Below are positions 24,873 through 35,400 of a stretch of 64,000 nucleotides of DNA, piece after piece. Position 1 is the stretch's first letter. Every line of letters begins with the position of its first letter. The DNA comes from Aeromicrobium ginsengisoli (GTDB taxonomy: Bacteria > Actinomycetota > Actinomycetes > Propionibacteriales > Nocardioidaceae). Both the position numbers and the translations under genes were made by a program. Location of the stretch: assembly GCF_004134905.2 (NCBI RefSeq), contig NZ_SDPQ02000002.1, forward strand, positions 434,001-498,000. The letters are read 5' to 3'. A model generated the notes under the pieces. The model saw only the letters and a list, made by a program, of their open reading frames with translations, made no database searches and had not been told where the DNA came from.

Positions 24873-25264
24873 CCACGTTCATGCTGAGGCTCTCCGCAGT
24901 CCGCAATGCCTCGGATCTCTGGGACGACCAGGCCGAGCAGCTGCGGGGCGGTCACAAGCGCCTCACGGACGCGAACGGCTCCATCGACGAGCTCGGCGAC
25001 CGCGTCGGACCCAAGGCGGGCGCCTACCTTGCGACGTGGCTCTCCGAGGTCACCACGCTGGCCACCGCCGCGCAGAACCGGGCCGACGGCCTTGACGAGT
25101 TCACGGTCAGCACCGTGCAGCTCGACGAGCAGGGCGCGGCCGACCTGCGCGCGTCGTTGCCGTGGGCGAATCAGGACGCCGTGGCCAAGAGGCTCGGCGA
25201 CATCAATCCATTTCCCACGGATGACCCGGGACCCGCCCCACCGACCTATCCGGACGTCCCATGA
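24869..25264 (+). CDS. Small helical protein, WXG100-like partner of the DUF1023 hydrolase
   Basis: The 131-residue protein starts with about 85 residues of predicted amphipathic helix in two stretches broken near DRVGPKAGAYLATW. This recalls the helix-turn-helix hairpin of WXG100/Esx proteins, but the exact WXG motif is missing. It ends in a Pro-rich tail (DDPGPAPPTYPDVP). There is no signal peptide. Both neighbours are coupled by ATGA overlaps. A role as partner or targeting factor for the hydrolase encoded next is inferred from gene order; the WXG100 relation is a structural guess. Confidence 0.65.
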   Translation: MTTFMLRLSAVRNASDLWDDQAEQLRGGHKRLTDANGSIDELGDRVGPKAGAYLATWLSEVTTLATAAQNRADGLDEFTVSTVQLDEQGAADLRASLPWANQDAVAKRLGDINPFPTDDPGPAPPTYPDVP

Positions 25265-27036
25265 CCCAGGTCGACGTCCCCGGCACGATGCCGCCCTGCA
25301 CCTACACGAGCGCAGGACGGTCGGTCGTGTCCGGTGTGCGTGCCTGCGCCACGGTCATCTCCGACGTCGCCGAGACGATGCACGCCAACGCGGCGCCCGC
25401 GGGCATCGAGGGTGACCCCGCGGCCGTGGCGCACCACGCCATGACCAACACGGCCGGCAAGGTGGACGCGGCGGCGGCTGCGATGATCACCGGCCTGACG
25501 GCGCTCGACGCGTACTGCGACCGCATGGACGAGCTGAAGTCCAGGTGGCACGAGCTCGAGAACGTGAAGGGTGCTCTCGACCTCTCGGTGAGCTCGCTCC
25601 GGACCCGCCAGAAGAGCGCGGACCCGGCTGATGCCACGCTCGACACCGACATTCGCGCCCACAACAGCAAGGTCGCCACCTACGACGCCGACGTGAGCGC
25701 ATGGACGCGCCACGTGAGGGCCGCCGAGGACCGTGTGATCGCGGCGCTGGGCCGGGCCGACAGCCTCTCGGAGGCCGAGGGCCTGGTCGGGTCGGTGCCC
25801 AACGTCCCCACACTCATCAAAGAGCTCGACAAGCTCGGCAAGGACCCCGTCGCCGTCAACGCGTGGTGGCTGGCGTTGAGCGCAGCCGAGCGCGAGGCGC
25901 TCAAGGTGAGCGACCCGGGCCGCATCGGCAACACCGACGGCATTCCCATCCAAGATCGCGACGACGCCAATCGGGCCCAGCTCAGCGCCCAGCTCAACAC
26001 GCTCAAGCAGATGAAGGCCGACGGCGAGACGCTGTCGAAGGAACAGCAGAAGCTTGTCGACCAGGCGCAGGCGATCTACGACGGTCTGGCGAAAGCCAAT
26101 GGCGAGGTCGACCTCTACGGCAACCCCCTCCCGGCCTACCTCATGGTCTACGACCCCCATGCCGGAGGCGGCGACGGTTACGGCGCGATCGCGTTCGGCA
26201 ATCCCGAGACCGCAGACCATGTGTCGGTCAACGTGCCAGGATTCGGAAACACGCTGACCGGCATCGACAGCCTGGCGGAGTCGGCGTTCGACGTGCGGGA
26301 GACCGCCGAGTGGCAGAGCAACGGCTCGGTCGCCTCCATCGCCTGGATGGGCTACGACGCCCCGGAGTTCGACGCCTCGGTCAACGGCGTCATTGACGGG
26401 CTCAACGTGGCCGGCGAGTTCAGGGCGGAGGATGGCGCCCGCAATCTCGAGGCGTTCGTCGACGGGCTGCGGGCCACGCGCCACGGCGCCGAACCGCACA
26501 TGACGGTCATCGGTCACAGCTACGGCTCCACCACGGTCGCCAAGGCGGCGGGACACGACGGCACGCTCGACGTCGACGACATCGTCCTCGTCGGCTCACC
26601 GGGTGCAGGTGACGAGAACCCGCATGCGTCGGACCTGCGCGGCAACGTGTACGCCGGATCCGCGGGCGACGACTTCGTCTCCCGTCTCGGCAGCAACAAC
26701 GCCCTCTCGTTGGGCGTCGACCCCGCCTCGAAAGGGTTCGGCGCCACTCGCTTCGAGGTCGACACCCCCGGCGATTTCGCGTTCGACGACTGGAAGACGA
26801 ATCTTGACATCCACACCTCGTACTTCGACCGTGACTCCTCGTCGCTCGCCAACGTCGGCAAGGTCGTCGCAGGCAACGGCGGCGACGTCGACGAGGTCGA
26901 CCAGCGGGTCGCGCCCAACTCCTTGTGGTTCGCGCAGGAGGCTGCCGAGGACGGATGGCGGGCCACCCGGGCCGGTTACGAGGCGGCCCAGGACGGAGTC
27001 AAGGAATGGTTCAAGAATCGGTTCGGGCTCGGCTGA
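25261..27036 (+). CDS. DUF1023-family alpha/beta hydrolase with N-terminal helical domain
   Basis: The 591-residue protein has a helical N-terminal region (about 1-200) rich in Ala and charged residues, then the DUF1023 module. The module opens with NAWWLALSAAEREAL and IGNTDGIPIQDRDDANR and carries the nucleophile S420 in the elbow GHSYGS. D470/D471 (GDDFVS) and H518 (DIHTSYFD) are likely triad partners. Such modules are predicted esterases or lipases. There is no signal peptide, although the helical front resembles type VII-secreted proteins. ATG overlaps the preceding stop as ATGA, and a lipoprotein gene follows 16 bases later. A secreted lipase toxin with lipoprotein partner is one reading; a housekeeping esterase is another. 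Confidence 0.85.
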   Translation: MTQVDVPGTMPPCTYTSAGRSVVSGVRACATVISDVAETMHANAAPAGIEGDPAAVAHHAMTNTAGKVDAAAAAMITGLTALDAYCDRMDELKSRWHELENVKGALDLSVSSLRTRQKSADPADATLDTDIRAHNSKVATYDADVSAWTRHVRAAEDRVIAALGRADSLSEAEGLVGSVPNVPTLIKELDKLGKDPVAVNAWWLALSAAEREALKVSDPGRIGNTDGIPIQDRDDANRAQLSAQLNTLKQMKADGETLSKEQQKLVDQAQAIYDGLAKANGEVDLYGNPLPAYLMVYDPHAGGGDGYGAIAFGNPETADHVSVNVPGFGNTLTGIDSLAESAFDVRETAEWQSNGSVASIAWMGYDAPEFDASVNGVIDGLNVAGEFRAEDGARNLEAFVDGLRATRHGAEPHMTVIGHSYGSTTVAKAAGHDGTLDVDDIVLVGSPGAGDENPHASDLRGNVYAGSAGDDFVSRLGSNNALSLGVDPASKGFGATRFEVDTPGDFAFDDWKTNLDIHTSYFDRDSSSLANVGKVVAGNGGDVDEVDQRVAPNSLWFAQEAAEDGWRATRAGYEAAQDGVKEWFKNRFGLG

Positions 27037-27052
27037 TGGACGGAGCGATGCG

Positions 27053-27622
27053 ATGACCCGGGTGCGTCACGTCGTCGCGGCCGTCGTGGTCCTCGTGCTG
27101 ATGGCGGGATGCAACGATGGCGGTGTGAGAGCCGAGCCGAAGGACACGACGAAGGTCGGCGCTGCCGACCTGAAGTCCACGCGAGCCGAGATCCTCGACC
27201 TCATCGACACCGCGGTCACGACGGCGTCAGCCATGGCCGGCGGGCAGGAGCGCCCGAGGAGCGGTGAGGTCAAGTCGGTCGGCTGCGATGCGATCTACCC
27301 GCGACGCTTCCGCCATGTCGAGGCGAACGGTGCCTTCGTCGTGCCGGACGCCGACCGCGTCACCGTGGTGCGCAAGATCCGTGATGCCTGGCAGGCCGAG
27401 GGCTGGAAGCCCGAGGTCGGGGGCAAGGAGGTGGTCGGTGAGGACGGGGAGGTCCTGACCACCCGAACGGCGTCGAGCGGTGTCCCGCTGACCATCCGTG
27501 CGATCGTGCTGGAGAGCCCGTCTGGGCAGGCCGCTGTCAACGTCGACGTCCGGACGTCCTGCCTCGAGCTGTCGCGGGACGCGCTCGACGCCCTCGACCA
27601 GGCGGCAGACGACGACCGCTAG
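27053..27622 (+). CDS. Lipoprotein, last gene of the hydrolase cassette
   Basis: The 189-residue product begins with a lipoprotein signal peptide (VVVLVLMAGC; lipobox LMAG-C with C20 as lipidated residue). It should therefore sit on the outer face of the cytoplasmic membrane. The mature part is a small alpha/beta domain with cysteines in VGCDAIYP and TSCLEL that may pair. The ATG at 27053 follows GGAGCGATGCG. Its stop overlaps by three bases the converging phosphomannomutase gene. By position it could protect the cell from, or work with, the hydrolase encoded upstream. No family was recognised with certainty. Confidence 0.75.
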   Translation: MTRVRHVVAAVVVLVLMAGCNDGGVRAEPKDTTKVGAADLKSTRAEILDLIDTAVTTASAMAGGQERPRSGEVKSVGCDAIYPRRFRHVEANGAFVVPDADRVTVVRKIRDAWQAEGWKPEVGGKEVVGEDGEVLTTRTASSGVPLTIRAIVLESPSGQAAVNVDVRTSCLELSRDALDALDQAADDDR

Positions 27623-29238
27623 AGACCCAGCGCCTCCGACAAGTCGTGCTTGATCGCCGCGATCTTCTCGTCGGCGATCTCGCGCGACGCCTCGATCGAC
27701 TCGTCCACCGGCACCACGACCTCGATGTAGCACTTGAGCTTGGGCTCGGTGCCGGACGGCCGGGCGATGATCCGCGTGTTGCCCTCGAGCCCCAGACGGA
27801 TGCCGTCGGTCGGCGGGAGGCCGTGATAGCCGTTGGCGAGGTCGTCGACCGACGTCACGGCGAGACCGCCCAACGAAGACGGGGGAGAGGTCCGCAGCGT
27901 CTGCATCGCCCGGGCGATGATCGACAGGTCGTCGACGCGCACCGACAGCTGCGACGTCGCATGCAGGCCGTGCTCGCGATAGATGTCGTCGAGCTGGTCG
28001 ATCAGCGTACGGCCGTCGGCCTTGAGCGCAGCCGCCATCTCCAGCACCGTGATGATCGCCGAGACGCCGTCCTTGTCGCGGGCGATGTCGGGGGCGACGC
28101 TGTAGCCGAGCGCCTCCTCGTAGCCGAACACCAGCGTCGGGATCTTGCCGAGCCACTTGAACCCGGTCAACGTCTGCTCCCACGGCTGCCCGTGCGCCGC
28201 CGCCTGGCGGCCGAGCAGGTCCGACGAGACGATCGATGCGGCGTAGGTGCCCTGCACACCCTTGCGCAGCAGGAAGTCACCGAGCAGCACGCCGACCTGA
28301 TCGCCGGTGAGCATCCGGTACGACTCACCGTCGCGCACGCCCACCGCACACCGGTCGGCGTCGGGATCGTTGGCGACGATGATGTCGGCGCCGACCTCGG
28401 ACGACAGCTTGAGCGCGAGGTCCATCGCGCCCGGCTCCTCCGGATTGGGAAACGCAACGGTCGGGAAGTCGGGATCGGGCTCGGCCTGGTCGCGTACGAC
28501 GTGCAGCGCCGGGAAGCCCGCCCGAGACACCGCCTCGACGAGCGTGTCGCGACCCACCCCGTGCATCGGCGTGTAGACCGCGACGATGTCGCGCGGCCCG
28601 TCCGACGGCAGCGCGATCACGGCCTCGACGTACGCCTCGGCGACCTCGGGACCCAGCAGCTCGTACGCCTCGCTGCGCGGCATCTCGTCGACCCGGCCGA
28701 CGGCATCGATCGCCGCCGAGATCTCGGCATCGGCGGGCGGCACGATCTGGCTCGAGTCCTCGAGATAGACCTTGTAGCCGTTGTCCTGCGGTGGGTTGTG
28801 CGATGCCGTGACCATGACGCCGGCGCTGCAGCCGAGGTGCCGGATCGCGAACGCCAGCACCGGTGTCGGCAGGTGCGTGGGCAGCAGATGGGCGTGGACG
28901 CCGGCGCCCTCCATGATCTCGGCGGTGTCGCGGGCGAACACGTCGGAGTTGTGCCGCGCGTCGTAGCCGACGACGACCGACGGCTTCGAGCCGTGCTCCA
29001 GCAGGTATGCGGCGAGGCCGGCCGCGGCCTGCGCGACGATGACCCGGTTCATGCGGTTGGGACCGGCACCCAAGGCGCCGCGCAGCCCGGCGGTGCCGAA
29101 CTGCAGCCGCTCCTTGAACCTGTCCTCGAGTCCTGCGGTGTCGCCGGAGTCGATCAGCCCCTGCAGCTCCTCGACGGTGCGCGGATCGGGGTCCTGGCTC
29201 AGCCACTCGCGGGCACGGGCGAGGAGTTCGTCGGTCAT
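27619..29238 (-). CDS. pmmB: Phosphomannomutase / phosphoglucomutase (phosphohexomutase family)
   Basis: The 539-residue alpha-D-phosphohexomutase has the phosphoserine S146 in VMVTASHNPPQDNGYKVY, the metal loop NDPDADR, the sugar-binding GYEEALGY and the C-terminal phosphate-binding RPSGTEPKLKCY. It matches PmmB (Rv3308 of M. tuberculosis), whose gene also neighbours the purine nucleoside phosphorylase. Substrate could be hexose 1-phosphate or, given the salvage context, ribose or deoxyribose 1-phosphate. The ATG at 29238 begins the conserved sequence; AAGGGAAACCC precedes it. It lies 10 bases from the epimerase gene upstream, in an operon PNP / epimerase / mutase. Confidence 0.93.
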   Translation of the reverse strand: MTDELLARAREWLSQDPDPRTVEELQGLIDSGDTAGLEDRFKERLQFGTAGLRGALGAGPNRMNRVIVAQAAAGLAAYLLEHGSKPSVVVGYDARHNSDVFARDTAEIMEGAGVHAHLLPTHLPTPVLAFAIRHLGCSAGVMVTASHNPPQDNGYKVYLEDSSQIVPPADAEISAAIDAVGRVDEMPRSEAYELLGPEVAEAYVEAVIALPSDGPRDIVAVYTPMHGVGRDTLVEAVSRAGFPALHVVRDQAEPDPDFPTVAFPNPEEPGAMDLALKLSSEVGADIIVANDPDADRCAVGVRDGESYRMLTGDQVGVLLGDFLLRKGVQGTYAASIVSSDLLGRQAAAHGQPWEQTLTGFKWLGKIPTLVFGYEEALGYSVAPDIARDKDGVSAIITVLEMAAALKADGRTLIDQLDDIYREHGLHATSQLSVRVDDLSIIARAMQTLRTSPPSSLGGLAVTSVDDLANGYHGLPPTDGIRLGLEGNTRIIARPSGTEPKLKCYIEVVVPVDESIEASREIADEKIAAIKHDLSEALGL

Positions 29239-29248
29239 GGGTTTCCCT

Positions 29249-30028
29249 TCAGAAGGCTGCTGGTAGCTGGAGCTGGCTGACATGAGGACCGCCGACGTAC
29301 GCATTCTCGGCGTCGTCCCCCGGGCTCGGCGTCACGGTGTCGGCGTACGCCTCGGCGTCGTCCAGCGGGTCGTACCCCAACGCGCGACCCGGACGCAGGT
29401 CCCACCAGCCCCGGGTGTTGGCGGAGATGCCGTAGAGGACGTGGAAGCCGGCCTCGGTGGTGCGGATTGCCGCGTCGGCCATGCGTACGGCATCGTCGGG
29501 TGACAGCCACGTCGAGAGCTCGCGGACGCTGGTCGGTCGCTCGCGGAACGAGCCGATCCGCATCGCGACCGAGCTGATCTCGCGGCGGTCGGCGTAGAGG
29601 CTGAGCAGCGCCTCGGCGGCGGCTTTTGCGACGCCGTAGTAGGTGTCCGGTCGCGGCCGGACGTCGATCGTCAGCGGCTTGCCGGACGGTGTGTGCCCGA
29701 CGGCGTGGTTGCTGCTGGCGTACGCCATGCGGTCGACGCCGGCCGCGACCATCGCCTCGAGCAACCGCCCGGTGCTGTGGACGTGCGACTCGAGGCTCTC
29801 GGGCAGCGACGCCTCGTTGGGGTTGCCGGCGAGGTGGACGACGGCGTCGACACCGGCCACGGCCTCGGCGGCGACGGCGGGATCAAGGCAGTCGCCGGTG
29901 ATCCAGCCGAGCGGCAGCTCCGGGCCGTCCACGAGGTCGAGGCCGCGCAGCTCGTGCCCGAGCGCTGGCAGTCCTCGTACGAGGGTGCGGCCGATCGAGC
30001 CGGCAGCTCCCGTGACGAGGACCTTCAT
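29249..30028 (-). CDS. NAD-dependent epimerase/dehydratase (uronate dehydrogenase-like SDR)
   Basis: This 259-residue extended short-chain dehydrogenase has an N-terminal Rossmann fingerprint VTGAAGSIGRTLV, DAVVHLAGNP, a catalytic Tyr/Lys in YYGVAKAAAE, and MRIGSF. The shape of the last third (STWLSPDD, GWWDLRPGRALGYDP) resembles uronate dehydrogenases and related sugar dehydrogenases. Its ATG overlaps the PNP stop by one base (TGATG), and the mutase follows, so the enzyme is co-translated with sugar-salvage genes. Whether it oxidises uronates or another sugar cannot be told. Confidence 0.82.
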   Translation of the reverse strand: MKVLVTGAAGSIGRTLVRGLPALGHELRGLDLVDGPELPLGWITGDCLDPAVAAEAVAGVDAVVHLAGNPNEASLPESLESHVHSTGRLLEAMVAAGVDRMAYASSNHAVGHTPSGKPLTIDVRPRPDTYYGVAKAAAEALLSLYADRREISSVAMRIGSFRERPTSVRELSTWLSPDDAVRMADAAIRTTEAGFHVLYGISANTRGWWDLRPGRALGYDPLDDAEAYADTVTPSPGDDAENAYVGGPHVSQLQLPAAF

Positions 30029-30819
30029 CAGATCCTCGGCAGCACGTCGCCGAGCAGGGCGCCCATCCGCGTCGCCGCGGCCTTGCCGGCCTCGAGGACC
30101 TCTTCGTGGTTGAGCGGCTCACCGGTCATGCCGGCTGCCGCGTTGGTGACGAGCGAGATGCCGAGGATCTCCATGCCGGCGGCCCGGGCCGCGATGGCTT
30201 CGAGCGTCGTCGACATGCCGACGAGATCACCGCCGATCGCGCGGACCATGCCGATCTCGGCCGGCGTCTCGTAGTGAGGGCCGGGCAGCTGGACGTAGAC
30301 GCCCTCGTCGAGGCTCGGGTCGGCCTCGCGACACAGCGCGCGCAGCCGCGACGAGTAGAGGTCGGTGAGGTCGACGAAGTTGGCGCCCTCGAGCGGCGAT
30401 GTCGCGGTCATGTTGATGTGGTCGCTGATGAGCACCGGCGTGCCGGGCGCCCACGCCGGGTTGAGCCCGCCGCAGCCGTTGGTCAGCACGAGCGTCTTGA
30501 CGCCGGCGGCGGCAGCCGTGCGTACGCCGTGCACGACGGCCGCGACGCCCTTGCCCTCGTAGTAGTGGGTGCGGCCCAGGAAGATCAGCAGACGCCGGTC
30601 ACCCAGGCGCACCGAACGCACGGTGCCGCCGTGGCCCTCGACCGCCGGAGCGCTGAATCCGGGCAGCTCGGCGAGCGGGATCTCGTGGTCGGCGGTGCCC
30701 AGCGCGTCGGCCGCCGGCAGCCAGCCCGAGCCCATCACCAGGGCGATGTCGTGGTCGACTCCGCCGGTACGTTCGCGCAGCGCGTCAGCGGCCTGTTGAG
30801 CCAGCTCCTGAGTAGTCAC
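30028..30819 (-). CDS. punA: Purine nucleoside phosphorylase
   Basis: The 263-residue cytosolic enzyme would phosphorolyse inosine and guanosine to base and (deoxy)ribose 1-phosphate. Landmarks are the phosphate-site [17 protein letters not shown], the base-binding [32 protein letters not shown] and VTNAAAG. It belongs to the trimeric, inosine/guanosine-specific class (PunA / DeoD of mycobacteria). The start is GTG at 30819; TAATGT at 30827-30832 lies eight bases before it, and the mRNA looks leaderless. Downstream genes encode a sugar dehydrogenase and a phosphohexomutase that could use the sugar 1-phosphate. Confidence 0.95.
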   Translation of the reverse strand: MTTQELAQQAADALRERTGGVDHDIALVMGSGWLPAADALGTADHEIPLAELPGFSAPAVEGHGGTVRSVRLGDRRLLIFLGRTHYYEGKGVAAVVHGVRTAAAAGVKTLVLTNGCGGLNPAWAPGTPVLISDHINMTATSPLEGANFVDLTDLYSSRLRALCREADPSLDEGVYVQLPGPHYETPAEIGMVRAIGGDLVGMSTTLEAIAARAAGMEILGISLVTNAAAGMTGEPLNHEEVLEAGKAAATRMGALLGDVLPRI

Positions 30820-30826
30820 CTGCCGT

Positions 30827-30832
30827 ACATTA
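30827..30832 (-). promoter_or_regulatory. -10 box TAATGT of the PNP operon
   Basis: TAATGT on the minus strand ends eight bases before the GTG start at 30819, implying a leaderless transcript for the PNP / epimerase / mutase operon. Confidence 0.5.
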
Positions 30833-30893
30833 CGACAGCCCTCGGTGCACCGACCGGTGGCGACCCGCTCGGCGGCAATGGGAGACTGATCAG

Positions 30894-32264
30894 GTGACCC
30901 ATGTGACGATCGTCGGCGGCGGACCGGGTGGATACGAAGCGGCTCTCGTGGCCTCCAGGCTCGGGGCGGAGGTCACCCTCATCGAGCGCGACGGCCTCGG
31001 CGGATCGACGGTCCTGACCGACTGCGTGCCCAGCAAGACGCTCATCGCGACCTCGGACCTGCTGACCGAGGTCGGCACGTCGGCCGAGCTCGGGGTGCAG
31101 CTGCCCAAGGACGTACGTGCCGACATCGCGGCGGTCAACGCCCGCGTGCTGACACTCGCCCAGGCTCAGTCCGACGACATCGCGAAGCGCCTCACGACGA
31201 GCAATGTCACGATGATCGACGGCACCGCGACGCTGGAGTCCGCCGGTGTCGTGACCGCCACGACCGCCGACGGCGAGGTACGGATCGAGACCGACGCGAT
31301 CCTGCTCGCCACCGGCGCGCACCCGCGGGTCAGCTCGGACGCGCAGCCGGACGGTGAGCGCATTCTCACGTGGGAGCAGGTCTACAACCTGCAGGACCTG
31401 CCGGAGCACATGATCGTCGTGGGTTCGGGTGTCACGGGCGCCGAGTTCGCCAGTGCCTACAACGGGCTCGGGGCCGCGGTGACGCTGGTGTCGAGCCGCG
31501 ACCGGGTGCTGCCCGGCGAGGACATCGACGCCGCCAACGTCATCGAGGCCGTGTTCACGCGGCGTGGCATGACGGTCATGGGCAACTCGCGGATGGCGTC
31601 TGTCGAGCGTACGGGCGAGGGCGTCCGCGTCACGCTGACCGACGGACGTACGGTCGACGGCTCGCACTGCCTGCTGGCGATCGGCTCGATCCCCAACACC
31701 GAGGGCCTCGGGCTCGAAGAGGTGGGCGTCGCGCTCAACGAGCACGGGTTCGTCCACGTCGACCGGGTCTCCCGCACCAGCGTCCGCGGCATCTACGCCG
31801 CCGGCGACGTCACGGGCGTGCTGATGCTGGCGTCGGTCGCGGCCCAGCAGGGACGCATCGCGATGTCCCACCTGCTCGGCGACGCGGTGCACCCGCTCGA
31901 CCTCGGCAAGGTGGCGAGCAACGTCTTCACCTCGCCCGAGATCGCCACGGTGGGGCTGTCGCAGCAGCAGGTCGACGAGTCCGACCTCCAGATCGACGTC
32001 GCGATGCTGCCGCTGGCGTCCAACCCGCGCGCCAAGATGCAGGGCGTGCACGACGGGTTCGTCAAGATCTTCGCCCGGCGGGGGATGGGCATCGTCGTCG
32101 GCGGCGTCGTCGTCGCGCCCCGCGCCAGCGAGCTGATCCATGCACTGTCGCTCGCGGTCTCAGCGTCGTTGACGGTCGACCAGGTCGCGGACGCGTTCAC
32201 GGTCTACCCGTCGCTGTCCGGGTCGGTCGCCGAGGCGGCGCGGCGCCTGCACCGCCTCGGCTGA
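30894..32264 (+). CDS. lpdA: LpdA-type NAD(P)H:quinone dehydrogenase flavoprotein
   Basis: The 456-residue pyridine nucleotide-disulfide oxidoreductase fold has FAD motif [17 protein letters not shown] motif [29 protein letters not shown] and a C-terminal dimerisation domain. The redox-active CXXXXC of dihydrolipoamide dehydrogenases is incomplete: [15 protein letters not shown] keeps only one Cys. This matches M. tuberculosis LpdA (Rv3303c), a quinone reductase rather than an E3 subunit. It is divergent from the PNP operon. The GTG start has GGGAG nine bases away, and GAGACT lies at the leaderless spacing, so the initiation mode is unclear. Confidence 0.88.
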   Translation: MTHVTIVGGGPGGYEAALVASRLGAEVTLIERDGLGGSTVLTDCVPSKTLIATSDLLTEVGTSAELGVQLPKDVRADIAAVNARVLTLAQAQSDDIAKRLTTSNVTMIDGTATLESAGVVTATTADGEVRIETDAILLATGAHPRVSSDAQPDGERILTWEQVYNLQDLPEHMIVVGSGVTGAEFASAYNGLGAAVTLVSSRDRVLPGEDIDAANVIEAVFTRRGMTVMGNSRMASVERTGEGVRVTLTDGRTVDGSHCLLAIGSIPNTEGLGLEEVGVALNEHGFVHVDRVSRTSVRGIYAAGDVTGVLMLASVAAQQGRIAMSHLLGDAVHPLDLGKVASNVFTSPEIATVGLSQQQVDESDLQIDVAMLPLASNPRAKMQGVHDGFVKIFARRGMGIVVGGVVVAPRASELIHALSLAVSASLTVDQVADAFTVYPSLSGSVAEAARRLHRLG

Positions 32265-32355
32265 GCTCCGGTCCAGCCCCTGCAACCGCAGGAATGACAC
32301 GGTTGTAGTTCGCGCGATCGCCGATTTTCGGTGGAACTTCGGGCAAAACTGTGGG

Positions 32356-32361
32356 CATAAT
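32356..32361 (+). promoter_or_regulatory. Candidate -10 box CATAAT of the amidase-SpoIID gene
   Basis: CATAAT with TGGAAC 18 bases upstream is the best promoter-like pair in the 158-base gap. It would give a leader of about 55 bases. No riboswitch fold was recognised in this leader. Confidence 0.35.
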
Positions 32362-32422
32362 CGGTCGGAAAACCTCATCCGTCACTTGAGTCACACCCGT
32401 TACACAGGATCGGACTTCCCCC

Positions 32423-35400
32423 ATGCTTTCCTGGCGTACGGCTCGGCGTACGTCGGGCCTCTCCATCGCAGCCGTGCTGATGCTCGGTGTGCTGGCGCCG
32501 TCGACCGCCCACGCGGCCGGCACCGAGGTCACGGGTGGAGCGCCGGGCAAGACCGCTGCCGCGCCCAAGCCGCCGCCGGTCAAGGTCGCCAAGACCAAGG
32601 TCCCGGCCGTCTCGAGGGGCGGCACCGGCAAGGTCGTCGCCGAGCTCGCCAAGACCTCGACCTCGAAGTTCCGCATGATCGGTGTGACCTGGTCGCAGCA
32701 GGGCCTGGCGTACGGCGTCAAGGTCGAGGTTCGCACGCGCACCAACGGGACCTGGTCGTCGTGGACGCCTCTGGACTACGACGGCGACGGCGACGACGGC
32801 GAGGGTGGCAACCCCGGCACCGATCCGCTGTGGGTCGGCAACGCCGACGGCGTCGCGGCGCGGGTCTCCAGCACGGTCGGCACCCCGCAGGACGTACGCA
32901 TCACCACGATCGACCCCGGCACCGACGGCCAACTGGCGACCGCGTCGACCGCCTCGGACACCTCGTACGACGGCGTCGCCCACACGTCGACGGCCGTGGA
33001 CCTCGGCGACGGCACCCCGAGCTACACGCCCAAGCCCACGATCATCACCCGCAGCCAGTGGGGCGCCTCGAGCGGGACGTCTTGCGACTCGCCGCTGACC
33101 GGCGACCGCACGCGCGGCGTCGTGGTGCACCACACCGCGGGCTCCAACACGTACGCCAAGGCCGACTCGGCGGCAATCGTCCGGGCCACGCAGGCCTATC
33201 ACGTCAAGGGTCGCGGCTGGTGCGACATCGGCTACAACTTCCTGGTCGACAAGTACGGCCAGATCTTCGAGGGTCGCCGTGGCGGCGTGGATCGCGCGGT
33301 CCGGGCTGCGCACTCGGGCAACCTCGAGGTCAACACGTACACCATGGGCGTCTCGATGATGGGCAACTACGACGTCACGCGGCCGTCAGCGGCGCTGAAG
33401 GCCGCGATGGTCAAGCTCATCGGCTGGCGGCTCGGCACCAACTTCATCAAGGCCAAGGGCACCTACTCGATCGGCGGGCTGACGCTCAACCGCATCGCCG
33501 GGCACCGCAACGTCGTGAGCACCGAGTGCCCCGGCCGGTACGGCTACGCCTGGCTGTCGCAGGAGGGCGGCCTGCGCGATCGCGTCGAGGCGTACATGTC
33601 GAAGTACTCGACGCCGATCAAGACGCTCTACACGTCGCTCGGCAGCAGCAAGACCGGGGCGATCTACATCGGCGAGGCCCGATCCTCCACCGGCGCGAAG
33701 CTCGACGCCAAACTCATGGATCTCTACGCCCGCACCGGCGCGACCGCGCACTACGTCTCGGGTCGTATCCGTACCGAGTACGACCGGCTCGACTCGCGTG
33801 CCGGCACGCTCGGCTACCCCAAGGACAACCCGCGCACGGTCGACGGCGTGATCCGCCAGCACTTCGACCGCGGCAGCGTGTACGCGGTCTCGGGCAAGCC
33901 CAAGGCGTTCAACGTGCTCGGTGACATCGCGAAGGTCTACACCAAGCTCGGTGAGTCGACCGGCACGCTCGGCGCCCCGATCTCGTCGACCTACACCGTC
34001 AAGACCGGCGTCACGCGCGTCGACTTCGCGCACGGCCGGATCATCTCGACCGCGTCGACCGACAAGACCGTCGCCTACTCCTCGACAGGCAAGGTCATCG
34101 GCACCAGCGCGACGACACGTCCCGCGACGATCACGAGCCTGACGCTCAAGGTCGGCCTCGGCTCGGTCCGCGTGTCCTGGCCCGCGGTGTCCGGCGCCAC
34201 GAGCTACGACGTGTGCCTGATGGCCGACAAGACGCAGACGACCTGCAGCCGCCTGGTGACCAAGCTGACCACGACGAACGTGCAGCTCACCGGGCTCAAG
34301 CCAACCGCCGGCACCGATTGGTACGTCAAGGTGCGAGCCGTCAACGGTGACCTCAGGGGTCTGTGGTCGGCGCTGCGCGGCTTCAACCTGCTCTTCGCGG
34401 GCGACTCCGTGACGGTGCCGAGCACCCGCCAGATCACGGTGACGGGTCACGGCTACGGCCACGGCATCGGCATGAGCCAGTACGGCGCTCAGGGGGCGGC
34501 GAAGCAAGGCGTGACGTACGACAAGATCCTCTCGCGCTACTACCCGGGCACGACGCTCGGCAGCAAGAGCGGGCAGATCAGGGTGCTGATCTCGCAGGAC
34601 ACCGACGACCCGGTCACGATCGCCGGTCGTTCTGGGTTGGTGTTCCGTGAGGTGTCAGCGGGGAAGACCCTGAAGCTGCCCACCTCGATCGGCGGCGAGA
34701 CCGTCGTACGCTGGCGCATCCTGCAGGTCACGAGCGACAAGACCCGCTCGACGCTGCAGTACAAGACGACCGGCGACTACCGCAGCTACCTGGGCACCAG
34801 GTGGACCGGCAACGGCCAGTTCGAGAACCCGTCGACGATGTCGCTGATCCTGCCGGACGGCTCGGCGGTCAAGTATCGCGGCACGTTGCGCTCGGCGATC
34901 CCCTCGACGGGCTCCACGGCCCGCAACACGGTCAACATCCTGCCGATCGAGTACTACGTCCGCGGTGTCATCGCCGCGGAGATGCCGTCGAGCTGGATGC
35001 CGGAGGCCCTCAAGGCGCAGGCCGTCGCCGCCCGTACGTACGGCGTGCGCGCCATGACGAGCTCGCGCTACTACGACATCTGCAGCACCACGGCGTGCCA
35101 GGTGTACGGCGGGGCGAGCCGCGAGACCACGAGCACGACGGCGGCGGCCCAGGCGACCGCCGGCAAGATCGTCACGTACGACAGCAAGCCCGCGTTCACG
35201 CAGTTCTCCTCGTCGTCGGGCGGCTACACGGCCGTGGGCAGCCAGCCGTACCTCACGGCCGTGAACGACCCGTGGGACGACTGGTCGGGCAATGCCAACC
35301 ACTCGTGGACCACGACGGTCGCGGCCTCGACGATCGAGAAGGCCTACCCGTCGATCGGCACCCTCAAGCAGCTCAAGATCGCGACGCGCAACGGCTTCGG

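Noticed and set aside
32265-32422. A riboswitch (for example c-di-AMP type) before the amidase-SpoIID gene
   Set aside because: Cell-wall hydrolase genes are often so controlled, but the conserved core could not be identified and the predicted leader is only about 55 bases.
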